A DNA stretch of 31,015 nt from a virus, in IMG/VR virus record IMGVR_UViG_3300001533_001970, positions 1-31,015 of that record; one strand, 5' to 3'. A program made the position numbers and the translations under genes. The notes beneath the pieces were generated by a model. That model did no database searches and was not told the DNA's origin. It saw only the letters and a list, made by a program, of their open reading frames with translations. Positions 15,530 to 23,922 of the stretch are shown here, piece after piece; position 1 is the stretch's first letter; every line of letters starts with the position of its first letter.

Positions 15530-15763
15530 ATGAAAAAGAAAGTTTTTGAAGCAACTAGTTTTATTTCACTTAATTTTGAAGATAGAGCTGGTTCTGGAAA
15601 GAAACTAACTATTGAACCTGGTGATGTAGTTAGTATTATGTCTAAGTCTGCATATAAGCAGGAAAGTTTGGCTAATAGAAAACGTTCTGTTTCTTCAATA
15701 AGAAATAGAAGAGCTAAAAAAAGATCCGAGAGTTCTAACAGTCTTCGTTTGAAAGAACTGTAA
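15530..15763 (+). CDS. Small basic protein of unknown function
   Basis: This 77-aa protein is strongly basic in its second half (NRKRSVSSIRNRRAKKRSES) and is probably nucleic-acid binding or packaged with DNA, which is an inference from charge. The N-terminal half (residues 10-35) is beta-like: LNFEDRAGSGKKLTIEPGDV. ATG 15530 is chosen over ATG 15524 because AGGAGG at 15516-15521 is 8 nt from the former and only 2 nt from the latter. It sits between two terminators, which makes it a single-gene unit downstream of the capsid gene. Confidence 0.8.
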   Translation: MKKKVFEATSFISLNFEDRAGSGKKLTIEPGDVVSIMSKSAYKQESLANRKRSVSSIRNRRAKKRSESSNSLRLKEL

Positions 15764-15792
15764 TTCTTGTGTAAATAGTGGATTAAACAGTT

Positions 15793-15824
15793 AAAGGGTA
15801 GGTTAATAAACCTACCCTTTTTTT
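15793..15824 (+). terminator. Intrinsic terminator
   Basis: A perfect 12-bp stem, aaagggtaggtt (15793-15804) and aacctaccctt+t (15809-15820), with loop AATA, is followed by a T run to 15824. It lies 29 nt after the stop of the small basic protein. Confidence 0.95.
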
Positions 15825-15834
15825 GTTTGTTTAA

Positions 15835-15848
15835 ATTGTTATTCTTTT
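15835..15848 (+). promoter_or_regulatory. Promoter-like repeated element, copy 5
   Basis: ATTGTTATTCTTTT starts 10 nt after the terminator T-run and ends 15 nt before ATG 15864, with GGGAGG between (15853-15858). Terminator, element and ribosome-binding site in this order make it one of the clearest promoter candidates. Confidence 0.6.
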
Positions 15849-15863
15849 ATTAGGGAGGTTGTA

Positions 15864-16211
15864 ATGAAATCTAAATTTAAAATTTTGAGAAAAACAAAAT
15901 TTTTAGGGGTAAACTGGACAGGGGAGCCTGTATTAAATCGATCTAATATACGGTTGATAGATAATTGGTTACATAAGGATATGGTGGAGTTATGTAAAGA
16001 ATTACGTTCAATTCCAGAATTGAAATTATTTAATACTCAGTTATATAAGATGGATCGTGATTTACAGCGTTTAAATTCATTGAGAGCAAAATCTCCTGCT
16101 GAGTTTTTTAATTCGTTGTCCAATATATTTGAAACCGTTTCTGATATTTTAAGTTTTATGAAGAAGAAAAATTTAATTCAGAAAATTGTGAGTGGGTCTT
16201 ATGGCGAATAA
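15864..16211 (+). CDS. Small protein of unknown function (start of connector gene cluster)
   Basis: This 115-aa, basic, largely helical protein is not recognised. GGGAGG at 15853-15858 is 5 nt before the ATG, so the start is well supported. It is the first gene of a new transcription unit and overlaps the following gene by 11 nt, indicating translational coupling. Its place after the capsid gene and ahead of neck-type genes would fit a head-completion or connector component, which is positional inference only. Confidence 0.8.
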   Translation: MKSKFKILRKTKFLGVNWTGEPVLNRSNIRLIDNWLHKDMVELCKELRSIPELKLFNTQLYKMDRDLQRLNSLRAKSPAEFFNSLSNIFETVSDILSFMKKKNLIQKIVSGSYGE

Positions 16212-17094
16212 TACAAGTTTAATTTCTAGAAAAGATGGATTGGTAGGTAAATATATTGAATTAATTTGGGTGCATTTTTCTCCTGGTACTATTAATCCTA
16301 TAGATGTTCACTCGGTAGATAAAGTGGAAATTTTTGATGCTTTACCTGATGAAGGTGGGCAGATTATTCAGACAATTCCGTCTTCAGATATTATTAAAAG
16401 TGATACCGGTACTTATAAATATATAATGGATCCTGTAGAATATGGAAAAGGCGGTAAGTTTTATTATGATAAAATTACTTATCATAGTGATAGTACTTCT
16501 GTTGAAGAAGCAATTGGTTATGTATGGGTTAAGGACCAGAGTGCTAGTTTAACGGTGCCAAATAATGTATTGAGAGATATTCGTATTTATTTACATGATG
16601 ATAATCCTGATAAAGATTATAGATTTAGTCCTCCGGAATTTCCTGATTTATATAGACAAACTTCTCGGAGAAATCAATATGTATGGGATGATCATCAGTT
16701 AGATCTTGCTTTTAGATTAGCTGTTCATAGGATTCATGCTGTTCCTCCTAATGCGCCTTTAGGGTTGAATTTATTATTAACCCGGGAATATTGGGTTGTT
16801 TTACGCGCTGCTTATATTGAGGCAATGTTAATTAAAATACCTCTGTGGATTAATGAGGAATTTGATTATACTTTAGGTGGTTTGAGCCTAACAATTAATA
16901 AATCCGAGAAATATAAAAGTTTAATGGATTCTTTAAATAGTAATTTAGATGAATTTCTATTTAAGTGGAAACAGAAGTATCGCGGTAAAAGTTCGGTTAT
17001 TATTACATATACCGGTGTTTATGGTAAGCGTATGAGTTTACGTGTAGGGAATCCTTTTCCGAGCGGTACTGCAATGAGCTTAAGTTTTTGGTAA
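16201..17094 (+). CDS. Virion structural protein candidate with Ig-like N-terminal domain (neck/connector region)
   Basis: This is a 297-aa protein. Residues about 10-115 look like a beta-sandwich: IELIWVHFSPGTINPIDVHS, then KVEIFDALPDEGG, ending GYVWVKD. Residues 125-297 are helical with Trp-rich segments (NAPLGLNLLLTREYWVVLRA) and a beta-hairpin end. ATG 16201 is preferred over an upstream in-frame GTG (16192) because it gives the short overlap common in this cluster; the ribosome-binding site is weak either way. Order between capsid and sheath genes suggests a neck or head-tail connector protein. I do not recognise the exact family. Confidence 0.75.
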   Translation: MANNTSLISRKDGLVGKYIELIWVHFSPGTINPIDVHSVDKVEIFDALPDEGGQIIQTIPSSDIIKSDTGTYKYIMDPVEYGKGGKFYYDKITYHSDSTSVEEAIGYVWVKDQSASLTVPNNVLRDIRIYLHDDNPDKDYRFSPPEFPDLYRQTSRRNQYVWDDHQLDLAFRLAVHRIHAVPPNAPLGLNLLLTREYWVVLRAAYIEAMLIKIPLWINEEFDYTLGGLSLTINKSEKYKSLMDSLNSNLDEFLFKWKQKYRGKSSVIITYTGVYGKRMSLRVGNPFPSGTAMSLSFW

Positions 17095-17106
17095 AAAGAG
17101 GTTTTA

Positions 17107-17907
17107 ATGCCTATATATCCTAATGTAGTTACTGATTATAATCGCCCCATAACGGGTTTATTAAAAAATATCAATATTTATAGTGGATCTTTACCTGGGA
17201 TTGTGTTATTAAAATGGGATTTTCCAGAGGGTACTTATTCTGGGGTAAATATTTATCGGAGTTATGATGGTTCTTTTACTAATTATACTAAAGTAAATAT
17301 TTCTCCTGTATCAGTAAATACTTTTACCGACAATTTTGAACTTAGATATACGAATGATACTTCTCCCACTGTGGTTAGAAAATTAATAAATAGTATTGAA
17401 TATTTTGTAGTTCAGGTCCAGCACGAAATTGTTCCAACATATACTTCTTATGATAATTTATATAGTAATTCTAATATAGGCGGTGATATTTTATTAGATG
17501 CGGATGTACCTTCTTTTTATAAATCCGCATATTTAAGAGTTTATTTTAAAGACGAGATTGTATGGGTTAACCGTGTAGTTGGCAATAAGATTTATTGTCC
17601 TAATATACAGTTATATAATGCTAATTTAATGAATTTAGATCCAGCTGATTTAGATGATTCTGATAATTGGCGGGTAGAGTACTATCAAACTAATCGTTTT
17701 TTAAATTTTACCCGGTTAGAGCAATTATTTTATAAGTTATCTTTAATAGACATGGGTGGTAATGAAATAAACGATATAGAGTCGTTGCCAGTTATTTCTT
17801 TAGTTTATATGGATAATCTTGATTGGATGTGGCGTGAGGCAGGTCGTAGAACTTTTTGGTTATTTTGGTACGGCGGGGGAGATATTTTTTTTTTGAAGCG
17901 GAAATAG
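17107..17907 (+). CDS. Structural protein, N-terminal part; apparently interrupted by a frameshift
   Basis: This frame gives 266 aa ending at TAG 17905-17907. Residues 25-75 look like a fibronectin III-type beta domain (GIVLLKWDFP, YSGVNIYRSYDG, NTFTDN). Near the end, LDWMWREAGRRTFWLF resembles a phage structural family I recall in which this Trp/Arg motif is followed by a Cys-rich segment and then a GTGxxGGYxGP motif. Here that continuation appears in another frame (17856-18338) as TGIKGGYIGPF. The break lies in a run of G and T homopolymers at 17873-17945. AGAGG before the ATG supports the start. Together the two parts would make about 410 aa. It is either a real frameshift, a programmed slip on the 10-T run at 17885-17894, or an assembly error. 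Confidence 0.65.
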   Translation: MPIYPNVVTDYNRPITGLLKNINIYSGSLPGIVLLKWDFPEGTYSGVNIYRSYDGSFTNYTKVNISPVSVNTFTDNFELRYTNDTSPTVVRKLINSIEYFVVQVQHEIVPTYTSYDNLYSNSNIGGDILLDADVPSFYKSAYLRVYFKDEIVWVNRVVGNKIYCPNIQLYNANLMNLDPADLDDSDNWRVEYYQTNRFLNFTRLEQLFYKLSLIDMGGNEINDIESLPVISLVYMDNLDWMWREAGRRTFWLFWYGGGDIFFLKRK

Positions 17908-18338
17908 GGTGGGGGAGAGGGGTTTTTTTTAGAACCGGGATAAAAGGGGGTTATATTGGACCTTTTAAACTCCGGATGTTGTTTGGCGATACTAGTTATA
18001 TTCGTAGTTTGAAAGAGGTTGGATTAGATTTACAAAATATAGTAGATACTTGTTATCATATGCCTTATCCTTATTTAGAACACGGTGATGTGGTTATACG
18101 TAAAAATGGGTCTAGAATGTCTGTAGGTAAAATTACTAATTATATTCCTAGAGGTACCGCAATATTATTACAAAGTTTTGGATTAGGAGAGGCTACTCCT
18201 TATCAGAAACTTTTACCTGGGACTACGGGTATTGAAGTACATAGACACGGTGGTACCGATGTTGATGATAGTGGTGATTCTGATGCGGGTGCCGCTACTT
18301 CAACTTCTACGGATGATGTTAATTTCGGGGGCTGGTAA
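17856..18338 (+). CDS. C-terminal part of the frameshifted structural protein
   Basis: This reading frame is open from 17856 but has no credible start codon or ribosome-binding site; the first ATG (17976) falls after the conserved-looking TGIKGGYIGPF. It is best read as the continuation of the 17107 gene after a -1 shift. Visible features are YPYLEHGDVVIRKNGSRMSV and the following GKITNYIPRGTAILLQSF, a beta-rich segment, then a low-complexity Ser/Thr/Asp tail. It stops 2 nt before the next gene. Protein of this type lies near the neck in related phages as far as I recall, so a connector or tail-completion role is likely if the full product is made. Confidence 0.6.
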   Translation: MVILVRRGRYFFFEAEIGWGRGVFFRTGIKGGYIGPFKLRMLFGDTSYIRSLKEVGLDLQNIVDTCYHMPYPYLEHGDVVIRKNGSRMSVGKITNYIPRGTAILLQSFGLGEATPYQKLLPGTTGIEVHRHGGTDVDDSGDSDAGAATSTSTDDVNFGGW

Positions 18339-18340
18339 TA

Positions 18341-18865
18341 GTGAGTTCTTTATCTGATGAATTATTAAGAGCAATTAGTGAATGTGTTTTCAGCAAAGAG
18401 TCTTTGGAAAAGATTCGAGATCTGGCCCGACCTGAAGTCCGTAATTATATTTTAGAGTATTATCATGGAATTCTCCCAGAAGATATTTATGAGCAGTTAT
18501 TTGGGTATTATGAAAGGAATATATTAGAAGTTACAAATGGGAAGAAACCTATAAAAGATGGCGATAGAGAGGTTGAATATTATGCTTTAATAGATGATGA
18601 TTTACTGTTTAAGAGTTTAGTACCAGCTGCCCGTGATGAAGTGTCGCTTACTCGTGAGATTATTGAACAAGAGTATAAAGAGGACCTTGAGAAGGCATAT
18701 AATATATTAATAGAGAGCTTGCGTGATTTAGAAGATGATGTTATAACTCAATTGGTAAATGAAGTGGATGATTTAGTCGAAGAGCAGGTGGCTGTTCAAT
18801 GGGTTAAGTTAACCGCAATTTTTTCTGGAATTATTAAGATGTCGGCATCCGATTTTATTTTTTAA
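18341..18865 (+). CDS. Acidic helical protein of unknown function
   Basis: This 174-aa protein is strongly acidic and helical (EIIEQEYKEDLEKAYN, LVNEVDDLVEEQ), with coiled-coil character around residues 105-150. It starts at GTG 18341, 2 nt after the preceding stop, with a G-rich stretch upstream, so translation is probably coupled. There are no cysteines in a motif and no membrane segment. It lies in the neck/connector cluster, but no family is recognised. Confidence 0.78.
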   Translation: MSSLSDELLRAISECVFSKESLEKIRDLARPEVRNYILEYYHGILPEDIYEQLFGYYERNILEVTNGKKPIKDGDREVEYYALIDDDLLFKSLVPAARDEVSLTREIIEQEYKEDLEKAYNILIESLRDLEDDVITQLVNEVDDLVEEQVAVQWVKLTAIFSGIIKMSASDFIF

Positions 18866-18883
18866 CATAGGTAAGGTTTTTAT

Positions 18884-20059
18884 ATGAATTATGAATTTGA
18901 AGATTTAAAAGTTTTTATAGCTGATAAATTACGTGCCGAGTTGGCTTATAATAGCGAATATCGTAATATTGATGTTATTGATTATGTTGCGACTCGTTCT
19001 TCGGATAAACCTAATAGAATACGTGTAACCTTACCTAGTTATTCGGTAGATGATCATATTCATAATTATCGAGTTGGTAATTTATATTCTCCATATGGTT
19101 TTTTAAAGGATAAAAAAACATCTGCTAGTTCAATTATGTTCTTTATGGTTGATCCTATTTATGATATAGGTCGCAATGTTGAGCCTTTACCTAATGGATT
19201 ATATATTTTAAAAGTTGTTTCTATTACGGATGATACCACAACGGTTAATCGAAAATTATATAAATTTGCTTTACATAATCATCAGGGGCTTGAAAATGTT
19301 TATTATTTTCCAGAAGATGAGAAACCGGTTCTTACAAGTAATGTTTTAGTTTATTCTAATAATAGATATATAGATCAAGATAAATATATTGTAGATTCGG
19401 ATAAGATTACTTTTGATAGTTCTTTACATTCCTTAAATAGTTTGGTTTATATTCATTATTTTTATAGAGATGGTTCCGATAATTTTACAGTACATAACTA
19501 CGAAACTCGCAGGGATATTTTACCTTATATGTATTTAAAATTTGGAAAATTAAGTTTACATGATGAAATTAGATTTAGAGTTACTGAAAGTCCTTCAATT
19601 GCGTATGAATATTTTATTTCGTGGAAGACTTGTAGTTTGGAGTTAAAATTACAGTGTGAAAACGAGATGATTCGGGATAAACTAGTGACCGTTTTGGATA
19701 GAATTGTAGATACTTTTAAAAGAGAATTTCCGGATAAATATAATATAGTAGTTTCTGATATACAGGGTACTTTTTCAGATGGTGAGGTTTTTGGAGATAA
19801 TATCTTACCTACAAATTTAGGTACTATTACTTTTAATTTGTTTTTACAGTCTAATAGTTTTGTTCCTTTAAAAACTTCTTCTTTTAATTTTACGGATGTA
19901 CGTGTTTATAATATTGATTTTGATGTAGTTTCTAATACATCAAATTTACCGGCTGCTTGGAGAAATATAACGCCCGGGATAACTGAAAATTATTCTATTT
20001 TTGGGGAGTTAGGTAATGTAGATGTAATTCCGGCATTGTATACAGAATATTTTGATTAA
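18884..20059 (+). CDS. Virion structural protein candidate, function unknown (tail-completion region)
   Basis: This 391-aa beta-rich protein has many Tyr, Phe and Asp residues, a common composition for virion proteins. The central region (KPVLTSNVLVYSNNRYIDQD, then KITFDSSLHSLNSLVYIHYF) resembles a short adapter beta domain seen in tail fibre or baseplate proteins. The C-terminal third has a helix (IRDKLVTVLDRIVDTFKREF) followed by strands, a pattern that would suit a tail terminator-type fold, though it is not recognised as one. The start follows AAGG in aggtaaggtttttat. Position just before FmdB-like and sheath genes is the only functional clue. Confidence 0.78.
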   Translation: MNYEFEDLKVFIADKLRAELAYNSEYRNIDVIDYVATRSSDKPNRIRVTLPSYSVDDHIHNYRVGNLYSPYGFLKDKKTSASSIMFFMVDPIYDIGRNVEPLPNGLYILKVVSITDDTTTVNRKLYKFALHNHQGLENVYYFPEDEKPVLTSNVLVYSNNRYIDQDKYIVDSDKITFDSSLHSLNSLVYIHYFYRDGSDNFTVHNYETRRDILPYMYLKFGKLSLHDEIRFRVTESPSIAYEYFISWKTCSLELKLQCENEMIRDKLVTVLDRIVDTFKREFPDKYNIVVSDIQGTFSDGEVFGDNILPTNLGTITFNLFLQSNSFVPLKTSSFNFTDVRVYNIDFDVVSNTSNLPAAWRNITPGITENYSIFGELGNVDVIPALYTEYFD

Positions 20060-20077
20060 ATTTTTGGGAGGTATGAG

Positions 20078-20470
20078 GTGCCTATTTATAAGTTTAGATG
20101 TGATAAGTGTAACTGTGAGCTTGAAAAATTATGTGATACTTTTGAAGCTACGCAGATTTGTTTAAATTGCGGTAATGAAATGAGTAAGGTTTTTGGTAAA
20201 GTCAATGTTAAACCTTCTCAGGATGAATTAAGTAATTTTACAGATAATAAGTATGCTGATCTTTTGGTTGGTAGAAAAGCTACTAAGAAATGGGAGGGGT
20301 ATAGTGATGCGATATCTGTACGTAATAAGGCTTTAAAAGAGGGTAGGCATTGTGCTTATGATTTTAATAAAGGTAAATATATCCTTTTAGAGAAGGGTTC
20401 TGATTTAGATAATATTTCAAAGACAAATTCTACGACTTTAAAAAAATTTAAAGAAAGTGGGGTTATTTAG
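20078..20470 (+). CDS. FmdB-type zinc-ribbon protein
   Basis: The 130-aa protein begins MPIYKFRCDKCNCELEKL and continues ICLNCGNEMSKVFG, the classic FmdB regulatory-domain pattern with two CxxC pairs (Cys8, Cys11, Cys28 and Cys31) that bind zinc. FmdB-like ribbons are annotated in many bacteria and in some phage structural clusters; their phage role is not established. Residues 40-130 are basic and helical and not recognised. It starts at GTG 20078 with GGGAGG at 20066-20071, 6 nt upstream, which fixes the start. It closes the connector cluster ahead of the sheath promoter region. Confidence 0.85.
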   Translation: MPIYKFRCDKCNCELEKLCDTFEATQICLNCGNEMSKVFGKVNVKPSQDELSNFTDNKYADLLVGRKATKKWEGYSDAISVRNKALKEGRHCAYDFNKGKYILLEKGSDLDNISKTNSTTLKKFKESGVI

Positions 20471-20589
20471 CCTTAAAGGTTGTTAAGATTCGTGCTGTTT
20501 GCCTAATTTGGTATTTTCTTAAGGTTGATTAAATTTGTAATTATCTAAAGCCTTTTAAAAGGTTTAATTTTAAGAAATAGGAGTAAATT
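20471..20589 (+). other. Leader region before the tail sheath gene
   Basis: This 119-nt gap holds the promoter-like element at 20507-20520, a weaker related sequence TTTGTAATTATCT at 20534-20546, and a hairpin (aagcctt 20548-20554 with aaggttt 20559-20565, loop TTAA). It ends with TAGGAG before ATG 20590. The hairpin has only a short T tract after it and may be a leader structure rather than a terminator. Confidence 0.45.
20507..20520 (+). promoter_or_regulatory. Promoter-like repeated element, copy 6 (before sheath)
   Basis: TTTGGTATTTTCTT fits WTTGKTAYTNYYTT and is preceded by CCTAA. It lies 69 nt before the sheath ATG, the longest leader of the seven copies. It differs from copy 1 (2132) at only two positions. 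Confidence 0.55.
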
Positions 20590-23500
20590 ATGGCTGATTT
20601 TAAATCAACAATCAATGTTATAGGTCTACGTCCAGGGGCGTATGCCGAAACTTTTTTCGAAACACTTGCCACTTTTTTACCAGATGATGTTAAGGTTCCT
20701 CTTATAGTTGGAACTGGTGATGATGTATGGCGTTTAAATAAGGAGTTAATTCGTTTTGGACATACCGATGTCTTTAAAGAAGATCTTTCTTCTCAGATAG
20801 ATGGTGCTAAGAGTACTTTTGTTATTCCAAATACTCCCATTATAGTAATTTCTGATGTAGGTTTGCCTGAAGTAACTAATGATGCTGCTCATATTAAAGT
20901 TTATGTGGATAATAAAGGGCAGAGTGTTTTAACTCTTAATGGTGCGACAGGTGAGTTTAGAATTGCTTCTGTTCCAGCCGAGGGTCAGAAATTAGAAGTT
21001 TCTTATTCGTGGGATGTTAGAGATACTAAGATTACTGAAGATTTGTCGGCTCAGGCGGATGGAAAAACTTCGGTATTTTATGTATCTAATCTTTTTATTG
21101 TAGATGGAACTCATAGAGGTTTTATTGTAGAAACGGCTAGTTCTCCTGCGGTTATAGTTACTATTAATGGTTCTGAAGTAGATGTTGCCAATATTGATGG
21201 TTATAAAGGACAAATTACTTTAGCTTTAAACGATTCTGATTTACCTAACTCTGTTAATGGCGATACTGTTTCGGTAACATATTATTATGCGATTCCTCGT
21301 AATTTTGATGAACTTCCTGAGAGAACGGTTGAAGAAATTACTAAGGTCTATAGAAGTGCTAATACCGCTCCTTTTAAGTTTGGAATTGATTATGTAACTG
21401 ATAATAATAAGGTCATATGGGGTGATTCTGTTTTTGCGGAGACTAAGGTTGTAAATTTAGATTCTACTTCTGAAATGGCTAGTGTTGTTTCAGCATCTGT
21501 TTATGAGCATACTATGCATGGAGAACCTGTTTCTGCTGATAGATTGTTTGAAGGGGATGATCGGTTAGAAACTTATAGAGTTATCGTTGATGGTAATGGT
21601 AATAATATTCCGACTAATGACCCTTCAGATGTTATTGTTGTAACTAAAGATGTTGTAGATGGTACTGAGAATGAAGTGGTTCAACTTTATGGTGAAGGTA
21701 AGCGTGTTAAATATGCCGATAGTATCGATGTAGTTGGTGAAGTAGTTGCTGATGTGATACCTTATGATGGTGTAATAGATTCAAGTGAAACTAATGTTTT
21801 AACATCGGGTTTATCTATTGTATCTGAGGTTGATAAAACTTCAATGTATTCGGATACAGAGATTGTAAATACTAATACCGCAAGTTCAATTGTAAGTTCA
21901 GTTAGTTTTTATCCTTCTTTTACAGGATCTGTTTTATATATGAAACGTACTCTTACAAATACCGGTAGTTCCGCATTAACTCCAGTGAATACTGGTATTA
22001 AGATTAAGGATATTTCATCTGATGCGCTTTATAGTGTTTCTTATCAGATAGGTAGTTCTATAGATTATGCGGATGCTTCTTGGTCTGCTTCAGCTTCTGC
22101 GATCGCTTCTGGTGATGATTTTATTTATCCTTTAAATGAAGGGGCTACAATTGCAGCCGGGGCTTCTCATACTGTCTTTATAAAAATCGTATTTGAAAAC
22201 GATGGTGTAGATGTTAACGGTCCTGCTTTTGTTACTTATAAATATTCTGATATAAATACCGGGACTTATACTGTTAAGGTTGTAGATGCTGTTGCAAAAG
22301 CTTATAATATTTATGATGCTAATAACCGGGTTGTTTTTTATGGCGAACTGAACGATGGAACTGGTGCAGGTGTTAATGTTAAATTTCCAAATAATACGGT
22401 AGATATTCGTTGTACCCCTGGTAGAAGTGAAAAGGGTGAGTATTTTATTACTTTTATTTCTTCTGATTATTATAAAGTTTCATTTGTTAAAGATGGAACT
22501 TCTGTAATGAATGAGGTTAAGAATGTAATTACAGGTGGCTCTACCTGGTCGCTCGGTTCTACTTTTTGGGATAACGAACGTGGTGTTATGTGGACTATGG
22601 TTGATGATGGTGTTAATTTTTTTGAAGCCGGTGATACCGTAGAAATTTTAATTAAAGGTGGCGATGGACAAGAGCGTATCGCAAGTAATAATCCGGTTTG
22701 GGATATTCCGGGTGTATTTTTATTAATGAATGATTCTGTTTTTGATGGCGTTTCTGATGGTGATACTATGACCCTAAAGGTTTATAATATTGCTGAAAAC
22801 GTACTTACTCCTGATTCACCTTATTTTGTTGATTATGATGTAGACAAAGGTATTGATTATACTCGTGGAATCGTTATAAGTCAGATTGATTATGTTGGAG
22901 GTCAACTTGAAAAGGTAATTGGAGTTGAAAGTTTAAATAATACTGCAGTTCTAGGGGCAAAAGCTTGTTTTGAACAAGGTGCTCCTTATGTTATTATACA
23001 GCAGATTCGTAGAAACGAAGTCAGTGGTGATCCGACAAAATCTGAGTTTGATGAAGCTTTATCTGTTTTCTTAAGCGGGTTTGATGATGATCGTACAAGA
23101 CCTTATTATATTGTGCCTATGTCTACTGACAGATCTATATTAAATTCATGGAAAAATGCAGTTGATATTTTATCTACTGGTCAGGAAGGTCGTCCTTGTG
23201 TTCTTATTAGAGGCTTTTCTAACTCTTTAACTTATCAAGGTGTTGATGAACTTGTTCAAAATATTACTAATTATCGTGTAATTCCGATTTATCCTTGTGA
23301 TGGTGTAATTGATTACACTGATAGTCGTGGTAATAGTTATGAATTACCCGTTCCTCCTGCCGTTATTGCTGCTGAATATGCTGGAATGCGTTCTGCGGTT
23401 TCTGTAGCGGATTCCGTAATCAATAGACCTTTTGTTTATATTAAAAAGGTTCAGACTAGACATGATGATTCAGTATTAGGTTGGATGGTAGCTCGTGGTT

Positions 23501-23865
23501 GTACTACTGTTTTAAATGAAAATAATGTAGCTAAGATTTTTGATGAATCTACTTCTTATTCGAGTAATTTATTACAGAAAGAACCTAATATTATCTTTTC
23601 AAGTGATTGGGTTCGTACCGGGCTTGTTAGTTATCTAAATAGACCTGATTTTGTACCAGTTAAGAATCTCGGAGATAATTCTGATCTTAATGCTGCGGTT
23701 ATTACTTATTTATCCGAGCAGGTTAGTAATGGTATTATTCGTGATAAGCAGAATATTAAAGTTATGAATAATGTGAATGATCCTAGAATTGCGGATATTT
23801 CTTTTGAAATTATGCCTTTTTGGATTAGAAAATGGATCCGGATCGCAATTACGGTTGTTAGATAA
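20590..23865 (+). CDS. Contractile tail sheath protein, unusually large
   Basis: At 1091 aa it is well above T4 gp18 (659 aa). The N-terminus (INVIGLRPGAYAE, then VPLIVGTGDD) and the C-terminal 300 residues (YYIVPMSTDRSILNSWKNAV, RPCVLIRGFSN, VNDPRIADISFEIMPFWIRK) fit the sheath family, whose subunits surround the tail tube and contract on infection. Between them lie extra beta domains: a tandem pair at about 63-144 and 149-238, which share EDLSSQIDG and EDLSAQADG openings, and an Ig-like insertion at about 395-560 (RTLTNTGSSALTPVNTGIKI, GATIAAGASHTVFIKIVF). These probably project outward. GGAG lies 6-7 nt before the ATG. The tube gene follows after a terminator. Confidence 0.9.
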   Translation: MADFKSTINVIGLRPGAYAETFFETLATFLPDDVKVPLIVGTGDDVWRLNKELIRFGHTDVFKEDLSSQIDGAKSTFVIPNTPIIVISDVGLPEVTNDAAHIKVYVDNKGQSVLTLNGATGEFRIASVPAEGQKLEVSYSWDVRDTKITEDLSAQADGKTSVFYVSNLFIVDGTHRGFIVETASSPAVIVTINGSEVDVANIDGYKGQITLALNDSDLPNSVNGDTVSVTYYYAIPRNFDELPERTVEEITKVYRSANTAPFKFGIDYVTDNNKVIWGDSVFAETKVVNLDSTSEMASVVSASVYEHTMHGEPVSADRLFEGDDRLETYRVIVDGNGNNIPTNDPSDVIVVTKDVVDGTENEVVQLYGEGKRVKYADSIDVVGEVVADVIPYDGVIDSSETNVLTSGLSIVSEVDKTSMYSDTEIVNTNTASSIVSSVSFYPSFTGSVLYMKRTLTNTGSSALTPVNTGIKIKDISSDALYSVSYQIGSSIDYADASWSASASAIASGDDFIYPLNEGATIAAGASHTVFIKIVFENDGVDVNGPAFVTYKYSDINTGTYTVKVVDAVAKAYNIYDANNRVVFYGELNDGTGAGVNVKFPNNTVDIRCTPGRSEKGEYFITFISSDYYKVSFVKDGTSVMNEVKNVITGGSTWSLGSTFWDNERGVMWTMVDDGVNFFEAGDTVEILIKGGDGQERIASNNPVWDIPGVFLLMNDSVFDGVSDGDTMTLKVYNIAENVLTPDSPYFVDYDVDKGIDYTRGIVISQIDYVGGQLEKVIGVESLNNTAVLGAKACFEQGAPYVIIQQIRRNEVSGDPTKSEFDEALSVFLSGFDDDRTRPYYIVPMSTDRSILNSWKNAVDILSTGQEGRPCVLIRGFSNSLTYQGVDELVQNITNYRVIPIYPCDGVIDYTDSRGNSYELPVPPAVIAAEYAGMRSAVSVADSVINRPFVYIKKVQTRHDDSVLGWMVARGCTTVLNENNVAKIFDESTSYSSNLLQKEPNIIFSSDWVRTGLVSYLNRPDFVPVKNLGDNSDLNAAVITYLSEQVSNGIIRDKQNIKVMNNVNDPRIADISFEIMPFWIRKWIRIAITVVR

Positions 23866-23883
23866 TTGTATAATTAAATATAT

Positions 23884-23922
23884 AATAAGGCGTTGCTTAA
23901 GCGGTGACGCCTTATTTTTTTT
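23884..23922 (+). terminator. Intrinsic terminator after the sheath gene
   Basis: A perfect 10-bp stem, aataaggcgt (23884-23893) and acgccttatt (23907-23916), with a 13-nt loop containing gcttaagc, is followed by a T run to 23922. It begins 18 nt after the sheath stop. Confidence 0.92.

Noticed and set aside
20818-20831. Copy of the promoter-like element inside the sheath gene (TTTGTTATTCCAAA)
   Set aside because: It matches only the first half; the T-rich 3' half is absent and it lies within coding sequence, so it was taken as a chance match.
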